From NCBI RefSeq assembly GCF_006715785.1, contig NZ_VFNX01000001.1:1812501-1876500 (forward strand): DNA of 64,000 nt, read 5' to 3'. The translations under genes and the position numbers were made by a program. The notes under the pieces were generated by a model. The model searched no databases and had not been told where the DNA came from. It was given only the letters and a program-made list of their open reading frames with translations. Shown in pieces: positions 16,874 through 24,023 of the stretch (position 1 is its first letter; each line of letters starts with the position of its first letter). The stretch comes from Streptomyces puniciscabiei (GTDB taxonomy: Bacteria > Actinomycetota > Actinomycetes > Streptomycetales > Streptomycetaceae).

Positions 16874-18613
16874 CTAGACCTCGTACGGCTGGACGACGAT
16901 GAAGTTGCCGGGCGCGCCCCGGAACTGGAGGTTGACGCTCTCGCCGGTGTCGCCCGGGTAGGCGTTGCGGCGCATGCGGACCTGGCTGGAGACGATCACC
17001 TGGGAGGCGGCCGACCAGGCGACGACGGCGTTGCAGTCGGCGAAGGTGGTCGGCGTGACCGGCAGGACGACGGGCGTGCCGTGCGTCTTGACGACGATCG
17101 TGCCGGTGCCCTGGAACTGCATGGTGAACAGCGCGCCGCCGGGGATGCCGTGGCCCTCGATGCGGCGGACCTCGTGGTGCAGGCTCTCGTCGAAGGCGAG
17201 GACGTTCTCGGCGGAGACGCAGATCGCGTCGCCCTGGAGCTCGACGGGGTGCAGATGGGTGGAGTTCTCGGCGAGGAACACCTGGCCGTTGCCGGTGCAG
17301 CGCATCAGCTGCATCTCCTGGCCGGTGGCGTTGCCGACGATCCGCCCGGCGAACCCGGCGCCCTTGTAGCTGAAGTCGACCTTGCCCTGGTAGAGCACCA
17401 TGCTGCCCTGCCTGGCCAGCACGGGCTGCCCGCCGATGCCGAGGTCCACGCGCATGAGCTTCTTGTTCTGCTGGGTCCAGCGCTGTCCGGTCGGCGTCTC
17501 CTTGTACATCTGCAGCGCGGCCGACACCCCCGCGCCGCCCTGCGGGGCGCCCTGCGGCGCCGCGTAGCCGCCGGGCTGCTGGCCCGGGACCTGCCCATAG
17601 CCCGGGGGCATGGGCGCGGTGGGCTGGCCGCCGTAGGAGGGCGGCTGCTGGCCGTAACCGGGGGGCATCTGCGCGGTCGGCTGACCGCCGTACGACTGCT
17701 GCTGGGGCGGGTAGCCGTACGACGGCTGCTGCTGCGGGTGGCCGTAGGGCGCCGGTGCGGGGGCCGGCGGAGGGACCGTGCCGCCGGCGGGCGGGGTCAG
17801 GGGGGCGATGACCGTCGGCGCGGCATGCACGTTCGGGGCTGGCGCCGGGGGCGGAGTCTGGCCGGGCGGGGTCTGGCCGGGTTGCGGTGCGAAGCCCTGC
17901 GGAGGCGTGGCTCCGGACGGCGGGGCGAAGCCCTGGACGGCGGGCTGCGGCACGGGGGCCGGGGCGGGCGCGGGGGCCGGCGCGGACGGGGCGGCGAACG
18001 ACGGTGGGGTCGTCGCCTGGGCGGGCGGGGCGAAACCGGGGCCGGCGCCGGTCTGCGGCTGCTGCGGGGCGGCGGGCGCCTCCTCCTCCAGCACCTCGCC
18101 GCCGAAGTTCTTCAGCAGCGCCTCCAGACCGCCGTCGAAGCCCTGCCCGACGGCCGCGAACCGCCACACGTCCTTCAGATAGATGTCGCCGAGCATCACG
18201 GCCCGCTCGGTGGAGAACTCCACGCCGCTGAAGGAGTACCGCGCGACTTCCTCGCCGCCCGCCACGATGCGCAGGTAGCCGGGGGCGATCTGCGACATCT
18301 GCCCGGCGCCGTCGATGGTCGCCGTGAAGGACAGCTTGTGGATGTGCGACGGGATCCGGTCCAGGGTGACCCGGAACGACTCGGTGTCGCCCGCCTGGGC
18401 ACCCAGCAGCTGGACGGACTCCTCCGGGGACTTCGGCTGGTTGAAGAAGACGAAGTACCGGTCGTCGGAGAGGCGCTCGTGGGCGTCCAGACCGAAGCAG
18501 CTGATGTCGAAGGTCAGTCCGGGGGCGGAGATCTGCACGCCTACGTACAGATCCGTGCCCGCGGTGAGGTCACTGATCCTGGCCTTGTGGCCGCGTTGGA
18601 ATTCCCTGGCCAT
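16874..18613 (-). CDS. TerD-AIM24 fusion protein
   Basis: A 579-aa two-domain protein. Residues 1-180 are a TerD (tellurite resistance/stress) domain, with DISCFGLDAHERLSDDRYFVFFNQ and acidic residues that in TerD bind calcium. About residues 190-360 are a Pro/Gln/Gly/Ala-rich linker with repeated QPPSYGGQPTA-type units. The C-terminal 210 residues are an AIM24 domain (LARQGSMVLYQGKVDFSYKG). The start is MAREFQRGHK at 18613; an in-frame upstream ATG at 18682 is unsupported. It heads an operon with two further AIM24 genes, suggesting a TerD-linked membrane stress complex (inference). Confidence 0.9.
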   Translation of the reverse strand: MAREFQRGHKARISDLTAGTDLYVGVQISAPGLTFDISCFGLDAHERLSDDRYFVFFNQPKSPEESVQLLGAQAGDTESFRVTLDRIPSHIHKLSFTATIDGAGQMSQIAPGYLRIVAGGEEVARYSFSGVEFSTERAVMLGDIYLKDVWRFAAVGQGFDGGLEALLKNFGGEVLEEEAPAAPQQPQTGAGPGFAPPAQATTPPSFAAPSAPAPAPAPAPVPQPAVQGFAPPSGATPPQGFAPQPGQTPPGQTPPPAPAPNVHAAPTVIAPLTPPAGGTVPPPAPAPAPYGHPQQQPSYGYPPQQQSYGGQPTAQMPPGYGQQPPSYGGQPTAPMPPGYGQVPGQQPGGYAAPQGAPQGGAGVSAALQMYKETPTGQRWTQQNKKLMRVDLGIGGQPVLARQGSMVLYQGKVDFSYKGAGFAGRIVGNATGQEMQLMRCTGNGQVFLAENSTHLHPVELQGDAICVSAENVLAFDESLHHEVRRIEGHGIPGGALFTMQFQGTGTIVVKTHGTPVVLPVTPTTFADCNAVVAWSAASQVIVSSQVRMRRNAYPGDTGESVNLQFRGAPGNFIVVQPYEV

Positions 18614-18742
18614 GCGTAACGACCGTCCCCCATCCCGAATGTGAGTGCGTCGCGCCAGGCTAACGGCAAAGTCCGACATCACACGCAGCCGGTACAGACC
18701 CGGTACACAACCGCGCCCGGAGGGGGACGGACGGCGCCCGGC

Positions 18743-19339
18743 TCACTCCCCGCGCACCCCGGGCAGATGCGGCAGCCGTTCCGCGGCGACCACCCCTTCG
18801 AGGTAGCCGCGGGCCCGCTCGGTGCGCGGGTACGCCTCCAGCAGCCGCCAGAAGTCCGGTCCGTGACCGGGGACCAGCAGATGGGCCAGCTCATGGCAGA
18901 GGACGTAGTCGACGACGTACTCGGGCATCCCCTGCAGCCGGTGCGAGAGCCGGATGCTGCCCTCGGCCGGGGTGCACGAGCCCCAGCGCGTGTTCTGGTT
19001 GGTGACCCACCGTACGGAGGCGGGGCGCGCCCGGCCGTCGAAGTACTGGGCCGACAGCCGCTCGGCACGCTCGGCGAGCTCGGCGTCGCCGAGCACCCGC
19101 CGGCTCTCCTGCGCGGCGAGTTTGTCGAGCATGACGGTGATCCAGCGCTGTTCCTCCGCCTTCGACATCCGGGCGGGGATCAGCACGACGGTGCGATCGC
19201 CCTCGCGGTACGCGGAGACCGTCCGGCGGCGCCGGGAGCTCCTGCGGACCTCGATCGCGCTCGCCCCCGAGCCGCCGGGCGGCTGGCTCGTCGTGCTGCG
19301 CTGTGGCTTTCCGGCGCGGTGCAGTGGGTCGGCGGGCAC
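18743..19339 (-). CDS. YgjP/M48-type metallopeptidase
   Basis: A 198-aa protein of the YgjP/DUF45 (WLM-like) metallopeptidase group. The zinc motif HELAHLLVPGHGPDFW, with the HExxH core and a downstream His, is complete, and RWGSCTPAEGSIRLSHRL before it is characteristic. The N-terminal 35 residues are basic and low-complexity. The start is probably the GTG at 19339. It is upstream of, and co-directional with, the TerD-AIM24 operon, and divergent from the E1-like gene at 19646. Confidence 0.88.
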   Translation of the reverse strand: MPADPLHRAGKPQRSTTSQPPGGSGASAIEVRRSSRRRRTVSAYREGDRTVVLIPARMSKAEEQRWITVMLDKLAAQESRRVLGDAELAERAERLSAQYFDGRARPASVRWVTNQNTRWGSCTPAEGSIRLSHRLQGMPEYVVDYVLCHELAHLLVPGHGPDFWRLLEAYPRTERARGYLEGVVAAERLPHLPGVRGE

Positions 19340-19392
19340 GCCCCGACGTTACCCGCTGGGTGTGGCCGAAGTCCCGGCTCAAGGAGGGTTCG

Positions 19393-19440
19393 ATGCCGAT
19401 CCCCCACCATGCGTTTGATTCCTATGACTCCTACGACTGA
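19393..19440 (+). CDS. Possible 15-aa peptide with strong ribosome binding site
   Basis: AAGGAGG (19381-19387) stands 5 nt before ATG and is followed by 15 codons, MPIPHHAFDSYDSYD, then TGA. The peptide ends in a duplicated (D)SYD unit. It lies in the 306-bp gap between the divergent metallopeptidase and the E1-like gene, 205 bp before the latter. The ribosome binding site is among the best in the window, but an ORF this short can arise by chance. It could be a leader peptide or a modified-peptide precursor. The rest of the gap (19441-19645) is less GC-rich than its surroundings and holds no other convincing gene. Confidence 0.35.
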   Translation: MPIPHHAFDSYDSYD

Positions 19441-19645
19441 TCCGCACATCCGGTTTGTGATGCTCCGCACGCCCGGTTCGACACTCTTTATCCAGTCCTC
19501 TTGTATGAGAAATACCCCCAACCTGTGGATAACCCTCTGCGCCGGGCGGCCGGTCGCGGCATGCTGGCAGGCGTCGGGGGAACGTGACCGGTTCCACCGG
19601 CGACGAGACGTTCGGGATGCTTTCCAGGGATACGGGGGGCCAGTC

Positions 19646-20860
19646 ATGCATCCGGTGATGAAGCCCGCGCTGCGGCGCGGCTGGCGTGATCGCGAGACCG
19701 TGCAGTTCGGGATGACCGCGGCGCACGCGCTGACACTGGGACCGATGGACCCGGCGACGCGCGGCTTCCTGGATCTGCTGGACGGCACCCGCGGGCTGCC
19801 GCTGCTCCGCGAGGAGGGCCGCCGCATGCGGCTCCCGGCCGGCCATGTCGACACCCTGCTGGCACGCCTGACCCGCGCGGGCCTGATCGACGACGCGCGC
19901 GGCGGTGGACGGGCCGCCGACGCCCTGCGTGCGAAGACCGACGTCCTGCGGCATCTGCGCCCCGACCTCGCCGCGCTGTCCCTGACCACGGCCGAGCCCG
20001 GCGGCGCGCTCGCCCGGCTCGCCGCCCGTCGCGCACTGCGCGTGCAGGTGCGCGGCGCGGGACGGGTCGGTGCGGTGCTCGCCTCGGCGCTCTCGGGCGC
20101 CGGAGTCGGCGAGGTCGACGTGCGCGACGTGGGACGCGTGGAGCCGTGGGACGTGGCGCCGGGCGGGCTGCCCGCCGAGTCGCTCGGCGAGCGCCGCGAG
20201 TCGGCGGCGCGGGCCGCCGTGCGCCGTGCGGCACCCGACCGCCCACCCCGTCGCGCCCATTCCCCCGGCTCCGGCGCCCAGGACCCCGGGCTCTCCCTGG
20301 TGGTCCTCACGCCCCGGGACGAAGTCGCCGTGCACGCGCCGGACCCGGCCGACGCCGAGCCGCTCATGGCCTCCGGAACGCCCCACCTGTACGCCGGCGT
20401 GGTCGAGGGCACCGGAGTCGTCGGACCGCTCGTCGTACCCGGCGAGTCGGGCTGCGCCCGCTGTCTGCACCTCGACCGCGGGGACCGGGACCCGGCCTGG
20501 CCGCGACTGACCGCCCAGTGGCGGTGCGCCAGGGCCCGCCGGGTGGGCGCCTGCGATCTGACGCTGGCCACGGCGGTCGCCGGACTGGCCGCGGCGCACG
20601 CGCTGGCCTTCCTCGACGGGGAGTCGCCGTCCAGCACGGGCACCCGCTGGGAGGCCTCCACGCCCGGCCTCGACTGGCACGCCCGACCGGTCAGGCCGCA
20701 TCCGGCGTGCGGGTGCGGCGCTGCGGAGAGACCGAAAGAGGAGCACTCCTCAAACGACGGCGAGGCGCGCGAGACAATGGCGGTGCAACGGCCGTCGACG
20801 GAGCGACGACGCACAGCGGGCGCGGCGCGGCCGACTGGGACCTGGAGGGCGCATGTCTGA
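19646..20860 (+). CDS. E1-like (ThiF/TOMM cyclodehydratase-type) protein
   Basis: A 404-aa protein of the ThiF/E1-like superfamily most like the leader-peptide-binding partner proteins of TOMM (thiazole/oxazole) clusters. An N-terminal winged-helix-like region (to about residue 100) precedes a Rossmann part, VRGAGRVGAVLASALSGAGV. Then comes VVPGESGCARCLHLDRGDRDPAWP, the PG..C.RC...R..RDPAWP signature of that group, and a Cys-rich CGCG near the end. No YcaO partner is in the window, so it is an orphan here. The start MHPVMKPALR at 19646 fits. It overlaps the ABC1 kinase gene by 8 bp. Confidence 0.72.
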   Translation: MHPVMKPALRRGWRDRETVQFGMTAAHALTLGPMDPATRGFLDLLDGTRGLPLLREEGRRMRLPAGHVDTLLARLTRAGLIDDARGGGRAADALRAKTDVLRHLRPDLAALSLTTAEPGGALARLAARRALRVQVRGAGRVGAVLASALSGAGVGEVDVRDVGRVEPWDVAPGGLPAESLGERRESAARAAVRRAAPDRPPRRAHSPGSGAQDPGLSLVVLTPRDEVAVHAPDPADAEPLMASGTPHLYAGVVEGTGVVGPLVVPGESGCARCLHLDRGDRDPAWPRLTAQWRCARARRVGACDLTLATAVAGLAAAHALAFLDGESPSSTGTRWEASTPGLDWHARPVRPHPACGCGAAERPKEEHSSNDGEARETMAVQRPSTERRRTAGAARPTGTWRAHV

Positions 20861-22232
20861 TCTTCCCCGGAAGGCGGTCACCCGTACCGCCAAGCTCGCC
20901 GCGCTCCCGCTCGGCTTCGCCGGCCGGGCCACCTGGGGGCTGGGCAAGCGGATCGTGGGCGAGTCCGCGGAGATCGTCGGCCGTGAACTGCAACAGCGCA
21001 CGGCGGAGCAGCTCTTCAAGGTGCTCGGCGAGCTCAAGGGCGGGGCCATGAAGTTCGGGCAGGCCCTGTCCGTCTTCGAATCCGCCCTGCCCGAGGAGAT
21101 CGCCGGTCCCTACCGCGCGGCGCTGACCAAGCTCCAGGAGGCGGCACCGCCGATGCCGACCCGCACGGTGCACGCGGTGCTCGAGGCGCGGCTCGGTCCG
21201 GACTGGCGTGATCTGTTCGAGGAGTTCGAGGACAAGCCTGCCGCCGCGGCCTCGATCGGGCAGGTGCACCGGGCGGTGTGGCACGACGGCCGTGAGGTGG
21301 CGGTCAAGGTGCAGTACCCGGGCGCCGGCGAGGCCCTGCTCTCCGATCTGAGCCAACTGAGCCGTTTCGCCCGTCTGTTGGGGCCGCTGATTCCCGGCAT
21401 GGACATCAAGCCGCTCATCGCGGAGCTGAGGGACCGCGTCTCCGAGGAGCTGGACTACGCACTGGAGGCGCAGGCCCAGACCGTTCACGCGGAGGAGTTC
21501 GCGGACGACCCCGACGTGGTGGTCCCGGCGGTGGTGCACCAGTGCGATCAGGTCCTGGTGACCGAGTGGATCGACGGCATCCCCCTGTCGGAGGTGATCT
21601 CCGACGGCACCCCGGAGCAGCGCGACCGTGCCGGCCAGCTCCTGGCCCGGTTCCTCTTCTCGGGCCCGGCCCGCACCGGCCTGCTGCACGCCGACCCGCA
21701 TCCCGGCAACTTCCGGCTGCTGCCCGGCGGCCCGGCCGGGGAGGACGACTGGCGTCTGGGCGTCCTGGACTTCGGCACGGTCGACCGGCTGCCCGGCGGT
21801 CTGCCGACACCGATCGGCGTCTCGCTGCGCATGACGCTGGACGGCGAGGCGGAGACGGTCTACGAACTCCTCTGCGAGGAGGGATTCGTGAAGGAGTCCA
21901 TAGAGCTGGACCCCGACGCGGTCCTCGACTACCTGCTGCCGATCATCGAACCGGCCCGCGTCGACGCGTTCACCTTCAACCGCACCTGGATGCGCAACCA
22001 GGCCGCCCGCATCGCCGACCCCCGCTCCCCCGCCTACCAGCTGGGCAAGCGGCTCAACCTGCCGCCCGCCTATCTGCTGATCCACCGGGTGACGCTGAGC
22101 ACCATCGGCGTGCTGTGCCAACTCGGCGCCACGGTACGGCTCCGCGAGGAACTGCAGGAGTGGCTGCCGGGCTTCGCGCTGGAAGAAGAGCTGGCTGAGA
22201 CGGAGGAGGAGGGGACGGCAGCGGAGGCGTGA
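20853..22232 (+). CDS. ABC1/UbiB-family atypical kinase
   Basis: A 459-aa ABC1 (ADCK/UbiB) protein. The hallmark KxGQ motif (MKFGQ, near residue 68), the Ala-rich loop AAASIGQVHRA, the lysine of VAVKVQYP, LLHADPHPGN and LDFGTV are all present, so an ATP-binding or ATPase function is expected. In other bacteria such proteins act in isoprenoid-lipid metabolism. No membrane segment is obvious. Its start overlaps the stop of the E1-like gene by 8 bp, so both are translationally coupled. Confidence 0.9.
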   Translation: MSDLPRKAVTRTAKLAALPLGFAGRATWGLGKRIVGESAEIVGRELQQRTAEQLFKVLGELKGGAMKFGQALSVFESALPEEIAGPYRAALTKLQEAAPPMPTRTVHAVLEARLGPDWRDLFEEFEDKPAAAASIGQVHRAVWHDGREVAVKVQYPGAGEALLSDLSQLSRFARLLGPLIPGMDIKPLIAELRDRVSEELDYALEAQAQTVHAEEFADDPDVVVPAVVHQCDQVLVTEWIDGIPLSEVISDGTPEQRDRAGQLLARFLFSGPARTGLLHADPHPGNFRLLPGGPAGEDDWRLGVLDFGTVDRLPGGLPTPIGVSLRMTLDGEAETVYELLCEEGFVKESIELDPDAVLDYLLPIIEPARVDAFTFNRTWMRNQAARIADPRSPAYQLGKRLNLPPAYLLIHRVTLSTIGVLCQLGATVRLREELQEWLPGFALEEELAETEEEGTAAEA

Positions 22233-22240
22233 CCGGGACC

Positions 22241-22290
22241 GGGGGGAGGGAGGGGGAGGGAGGGGGCGGGGGGAGGGGGCGGGGGGAGGG
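22241..22290 (+). repeat. G-run tract with quadruplex potential
   Basis: About 50 nt of the plus strand contain at least eight runs of 3 to 6 G separated by single A or C, directly after the ABC1 kinase stop and before the convergent zinc-ribbon gene. It fits the G-quadruplex pattern several times over. It may act as a transcription end or roadblock; this is inference. Confidence 0.6.
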
Positions 22291-22306
22291 GCCCCCGAGC
22301 AGCGGC

Positions 22307-22519
22307 TCACCACCAGGACGAGTCCAGCCGCCCCTCGATCGCCCTCAGGTTCTCCCTGGAGCAGGTGTCGCAGAAGTACTGGCGGACGCCGTTCTCCACG
22401 GAGCAGGTCCAGGTGGCCGGCGGGGGACCGTCGGCGGGGGCGCCGCACCGGGCGCACACGAGTACACGGCGCTCCGGGGTGGAGCCGCCCTGATCACTTC
22501 CTCCGGGAAGACTCGTCAC
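22307..22519 (-). CDS. Small zinc-ribbon protein
   Basis: A 70-aa protein starting VTSLPGGSDQ. It carries CARCGAPADG, TCSVENG and CDTCSREN: two CxxC pairs plus an extra Cys, a likely zinc ribbon. It ends DSSWW. The GTG at 22519 is the best start, though its Shine-Dalgarno (GGAG) is 13 nt away. It is convergent with the ABC1 kinase gene and downstream of the wblC operon terminator. The function is unknown. Confidence 0.7.
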   Translation of the reverse strand: MTSLPGGSDQGGSTPERRVLVCARCGAPADGPPPATWTCSVENGVRQYFCDTCSRENLRAIEGRLDSSWW

Positions 22520-22584
22520 CTCGCGACGATAACTCCGCGGGCGGCGGATCGCCGTACAACGCACCGCGGCGGGGACAACGCGCC

Positions 22585-22620
22585 GCGGGGGCCGGTCCGT
22601 TCGGTCGGACCGGCCCCCGC
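22585..22620 (-). terminator. Terminator of the wblC operon
   Basis: A perfect 14-bp stem (22585-22598 with 22607-22620) with an 8-nt loop, 57 bp beyond the stop of the 107-aa gene that follows wblC. Confidence 0.82.
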
Positions 22621-22676
22621 GCAGAAGGCTTCGCCTCTCCAGGGCCGGGAGGCTACCTCTTCTGTTGGTGTGATCG

Positions 22677-23000
22677 TTACTGCATGACCGCCATGGCGAG
22701 CGCGCGCCGGGCGCGCAGCGAGGCGCGCTCGGCCCGGCGCTGCATCCGCTGGGCGACCGCCAGGCGGACGGCCCGGCGTTCCCGCACGGCGTCGTCGAGT
22801 CGTTCGTGCATATGCGCACGAGCCAGGGCTTCTTGCATGAGTTGCATCTCTCGGGTCCTGTTCTGGCGCGCTTCGGTCGCGCCGGTGGTGGTGACGTCTG
22901 GTGTCGCGGAGCCGGCGGGCTCGCTGGTGGACGGCTTCATCGGGGCCTGCTTCTGGGGGTCGTGCGTGAGGGGGCGATCGATCGTTCCTGCGGTGTTCAT
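22677..23000 (-). CDS. Arg-rich helical protein coupled to wblC
   Basis: A 107-aa protein. The first half is polar and disordered; the second half (from about residue 50) is a long amphipathic helix very rich in Arg and Ala (ERRAVRLAVAQRMQRRAERA). No known domain. Its ATG overlaps the wblC TGA (ATGA), so it is translationally coupled to wblC and shares its regulation. The position suggests an accessory in the translation-stress response, but the sequence alone does not show a function. Confidence 0.72.
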   Translation of the reverse strand: MNTAGTIDRPLTHDPQKQAPMKPSTSEPAGSATPDVTTTGATEARQNRTREMQLMQEALARAHMHERLDDAVRERRAVRLAVAQRMQRRAERASLRARRALAMAVMQ

Positions 23001-23365
23001 GCCGTGACCGGGTTCTTCCGCGGGCGGCCACGCGGCCGCTTCCGGGCGACGACGACACCCTGGACGAAGAGCTCGCCACCCCAGACGCCCCAGGGCTCGC
23101 GCCGCTCCTTGGCGCCGGCGAGGCAGGCCTCGATCAGCGGGCAGGTGCGGCAGAGGGACTTGGCGTACTCGACGTCGGCCGGCGACTCGGCGAAGAAGAC
23201 CTCCGGGTCGTAGGAGCGGCAGGGGACGGGTACGCCGAGGTTCTCGATGGCGTCGTCGAGCGCGGTGAGCGCGGTGAGGGGGGTCAAGGTGGAGTCCTCC
23301 GTGAGGCCGGGCGGGGGGATCGTTTGCGAAGGCGGTACGGACGGGGCGTGCGCTTCGAGTTGCAC
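22997..23365 (-). CDS. wblC: WhiB-family regulator WblC (WhiB7)
   Basis: A 122-aa WhiB protein with the four iron-sulfur Cys (CRSYDP, then CRTC and C in IEAC), the GVWGG turn, and a C-terminal AT-hook RGRPRK. That hook is diagnostic of the WhiB7/WblC branch, which binds the primary sigma factor and activates intrinsic resistance genes against translation-targeting antibiotics. A GAGGA lies upstream of the GTG at 23365. A long leader with its own promoter, a leader ORF and an attenuator-like hairpin precede it. Synteny with uvrD2 matches the S. coelicolor locus as I recall it. Confidence 0.95.
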   Translation of the reverse strand: MQLEAHAPSVPPSQTIPPPGLTEDSTLTPLTALTALDDAIENLGVPVPCRSYDPEVFFAESPADVEYAKSLCRTCPLIEACLAGAKERREPWGVWGGELFVQGVVVARKRPRGRPRKNPVTA

Positions 23366-23473
23366 GGTTGGTCTTCCTCGTCTGGTCGGTCCGGCCGGTT
23401 GACCGGGTGTCGGCTGGGTACCGGGTTCTTTTCTTGTCCCGAGGCCCCTTCGCTCCGTCGTCCCCGTTTTGGG

Positions 23474-23517
23474 GAAAACAGAAGGGCCGCGGATCCCGGA
23501 TGGGGTTCCGCGGCCCT
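23474..23517 (-). terminator. Attenuator-type intrinsic terminator in the wblC leader
   Basis: An 11-bp GC stem (23483-23493 with 23507-23517) with a 13-nt loop is followed on the minus strand by TTCTGTTTT (23482-23474). It sits 21 bp after the leader ORF stop and 110 bp before wblC. A second small hairpin (CCTGAT/ATCAGG) overlaps the leader stop codon. The layout fits ribosome-controlled premature termination as described for mycobacterial whiB7. Confidence 0.82.
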
Positions 23518-23538
23518 GAAGGCGCCGGCCTGATCGAA

Positions 23539-23859
23539 TCAGGCTGGATCACTCCAGGGTTCTGGCCCACGGAAGGCCCACATCAGGTGGTGCTGCGTCG
23601 TCTGCTTCCGGAATCCGGCACCGGCCGCCGCAAAGGCATAGGCCTGCGCCTGTGCCGCTACTGCTTCCAGTGCCTTGGTCGGTCGCTCATTGCGCTCACG
23701 GACGGGAAGGCCCGCGAGAGCGACGGAGGACGCCGGACGGTCGGCACGAATGCCGGACAGACCGGTGCCCTGGTGGGAGGCGCCGAGCATGCACAGGGAG
23801 ACGGTCGGGCGATCGGTCAGTTTGGCCGTGCTGATGGTGCTGCTGTTGATGCTGATCAC
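23539..23859 (-). CDS. 106-codon leader ORF of wblC
   Basis: An ORF with a perfect AGGAGG 9 nt before its GTG start at 23859. Codons over the first two thirds nearly all end in G or C, so it is probably translated. The product begins MISINSSTISTAKL and ends MWAFRGPEPWSDPA; it has no domain I recognise. The stop falls inside a small hairpin just ahead of the attenuator terminator. Stalled or slow ribosomes on it could open the terminator and allow wblC transcription (inference from known whiB7 leaders). Confidence 0.72.
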   Translation of the reverse strand: MISINSSTISTAKLTDRPTVSLCMLGASHQGTGLSGIRADRPASSVALAGLPVRERNERPTKALEAVAAQAQAYAFAAAGAGFRKQTTQHHLMWAFRGPEPWSDPA

Positions 23860-23970
23860 TGGACTCGCCTCCTCTCGGCGTCTCGAGGACTGGGGTGAAC
23901 CAGTCCGTTCGGATGTGCAAGTACATCACGGAGCCGGGCCCTTCGAGAAGGCCGCTGCGTCCGTGCCTAG

Positions 23971-24010
23971 AACCTATGGGGATTGCCGGGGCATGCGCAA
24001 ACTATTTTTT
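23971..24010 (-). promoter_or_regulatory. wblC promoter with WblC-type activation site
   Basis: On the minus strand an A/T run (AAAAAATAGT, 24010-24001) directly precedes a -35 TTGCGC (24000-23995). After an 18-bp spacer comes a -10 TAGGTT (23976-23971). An AT-rich block abutting the -35 box is the known signature of WhiB7/WblC-activated promoters, so autoregulation is likely. The leader RNA would be about 600 nt. The promoter starts 14 bp after the uvrD2 stop. Confidence 0.75.
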
Positions 24011-24023
24011 CGACGAGTTCGCA

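Noticed and set aside
18641..19645. Upstream extension of the E1-like protein
   Set aside because: It would run antisense through the metallopeptidase gene. The ATG at 19646 fits the family start.
23696..23929. 77-aa frame in the wblC leader (MMYLHIRTDW)
   Set aside because: No proper ribosome binding site. The overlapping 106-codon frame has a perfect AGGAGG and coding-like third positions.
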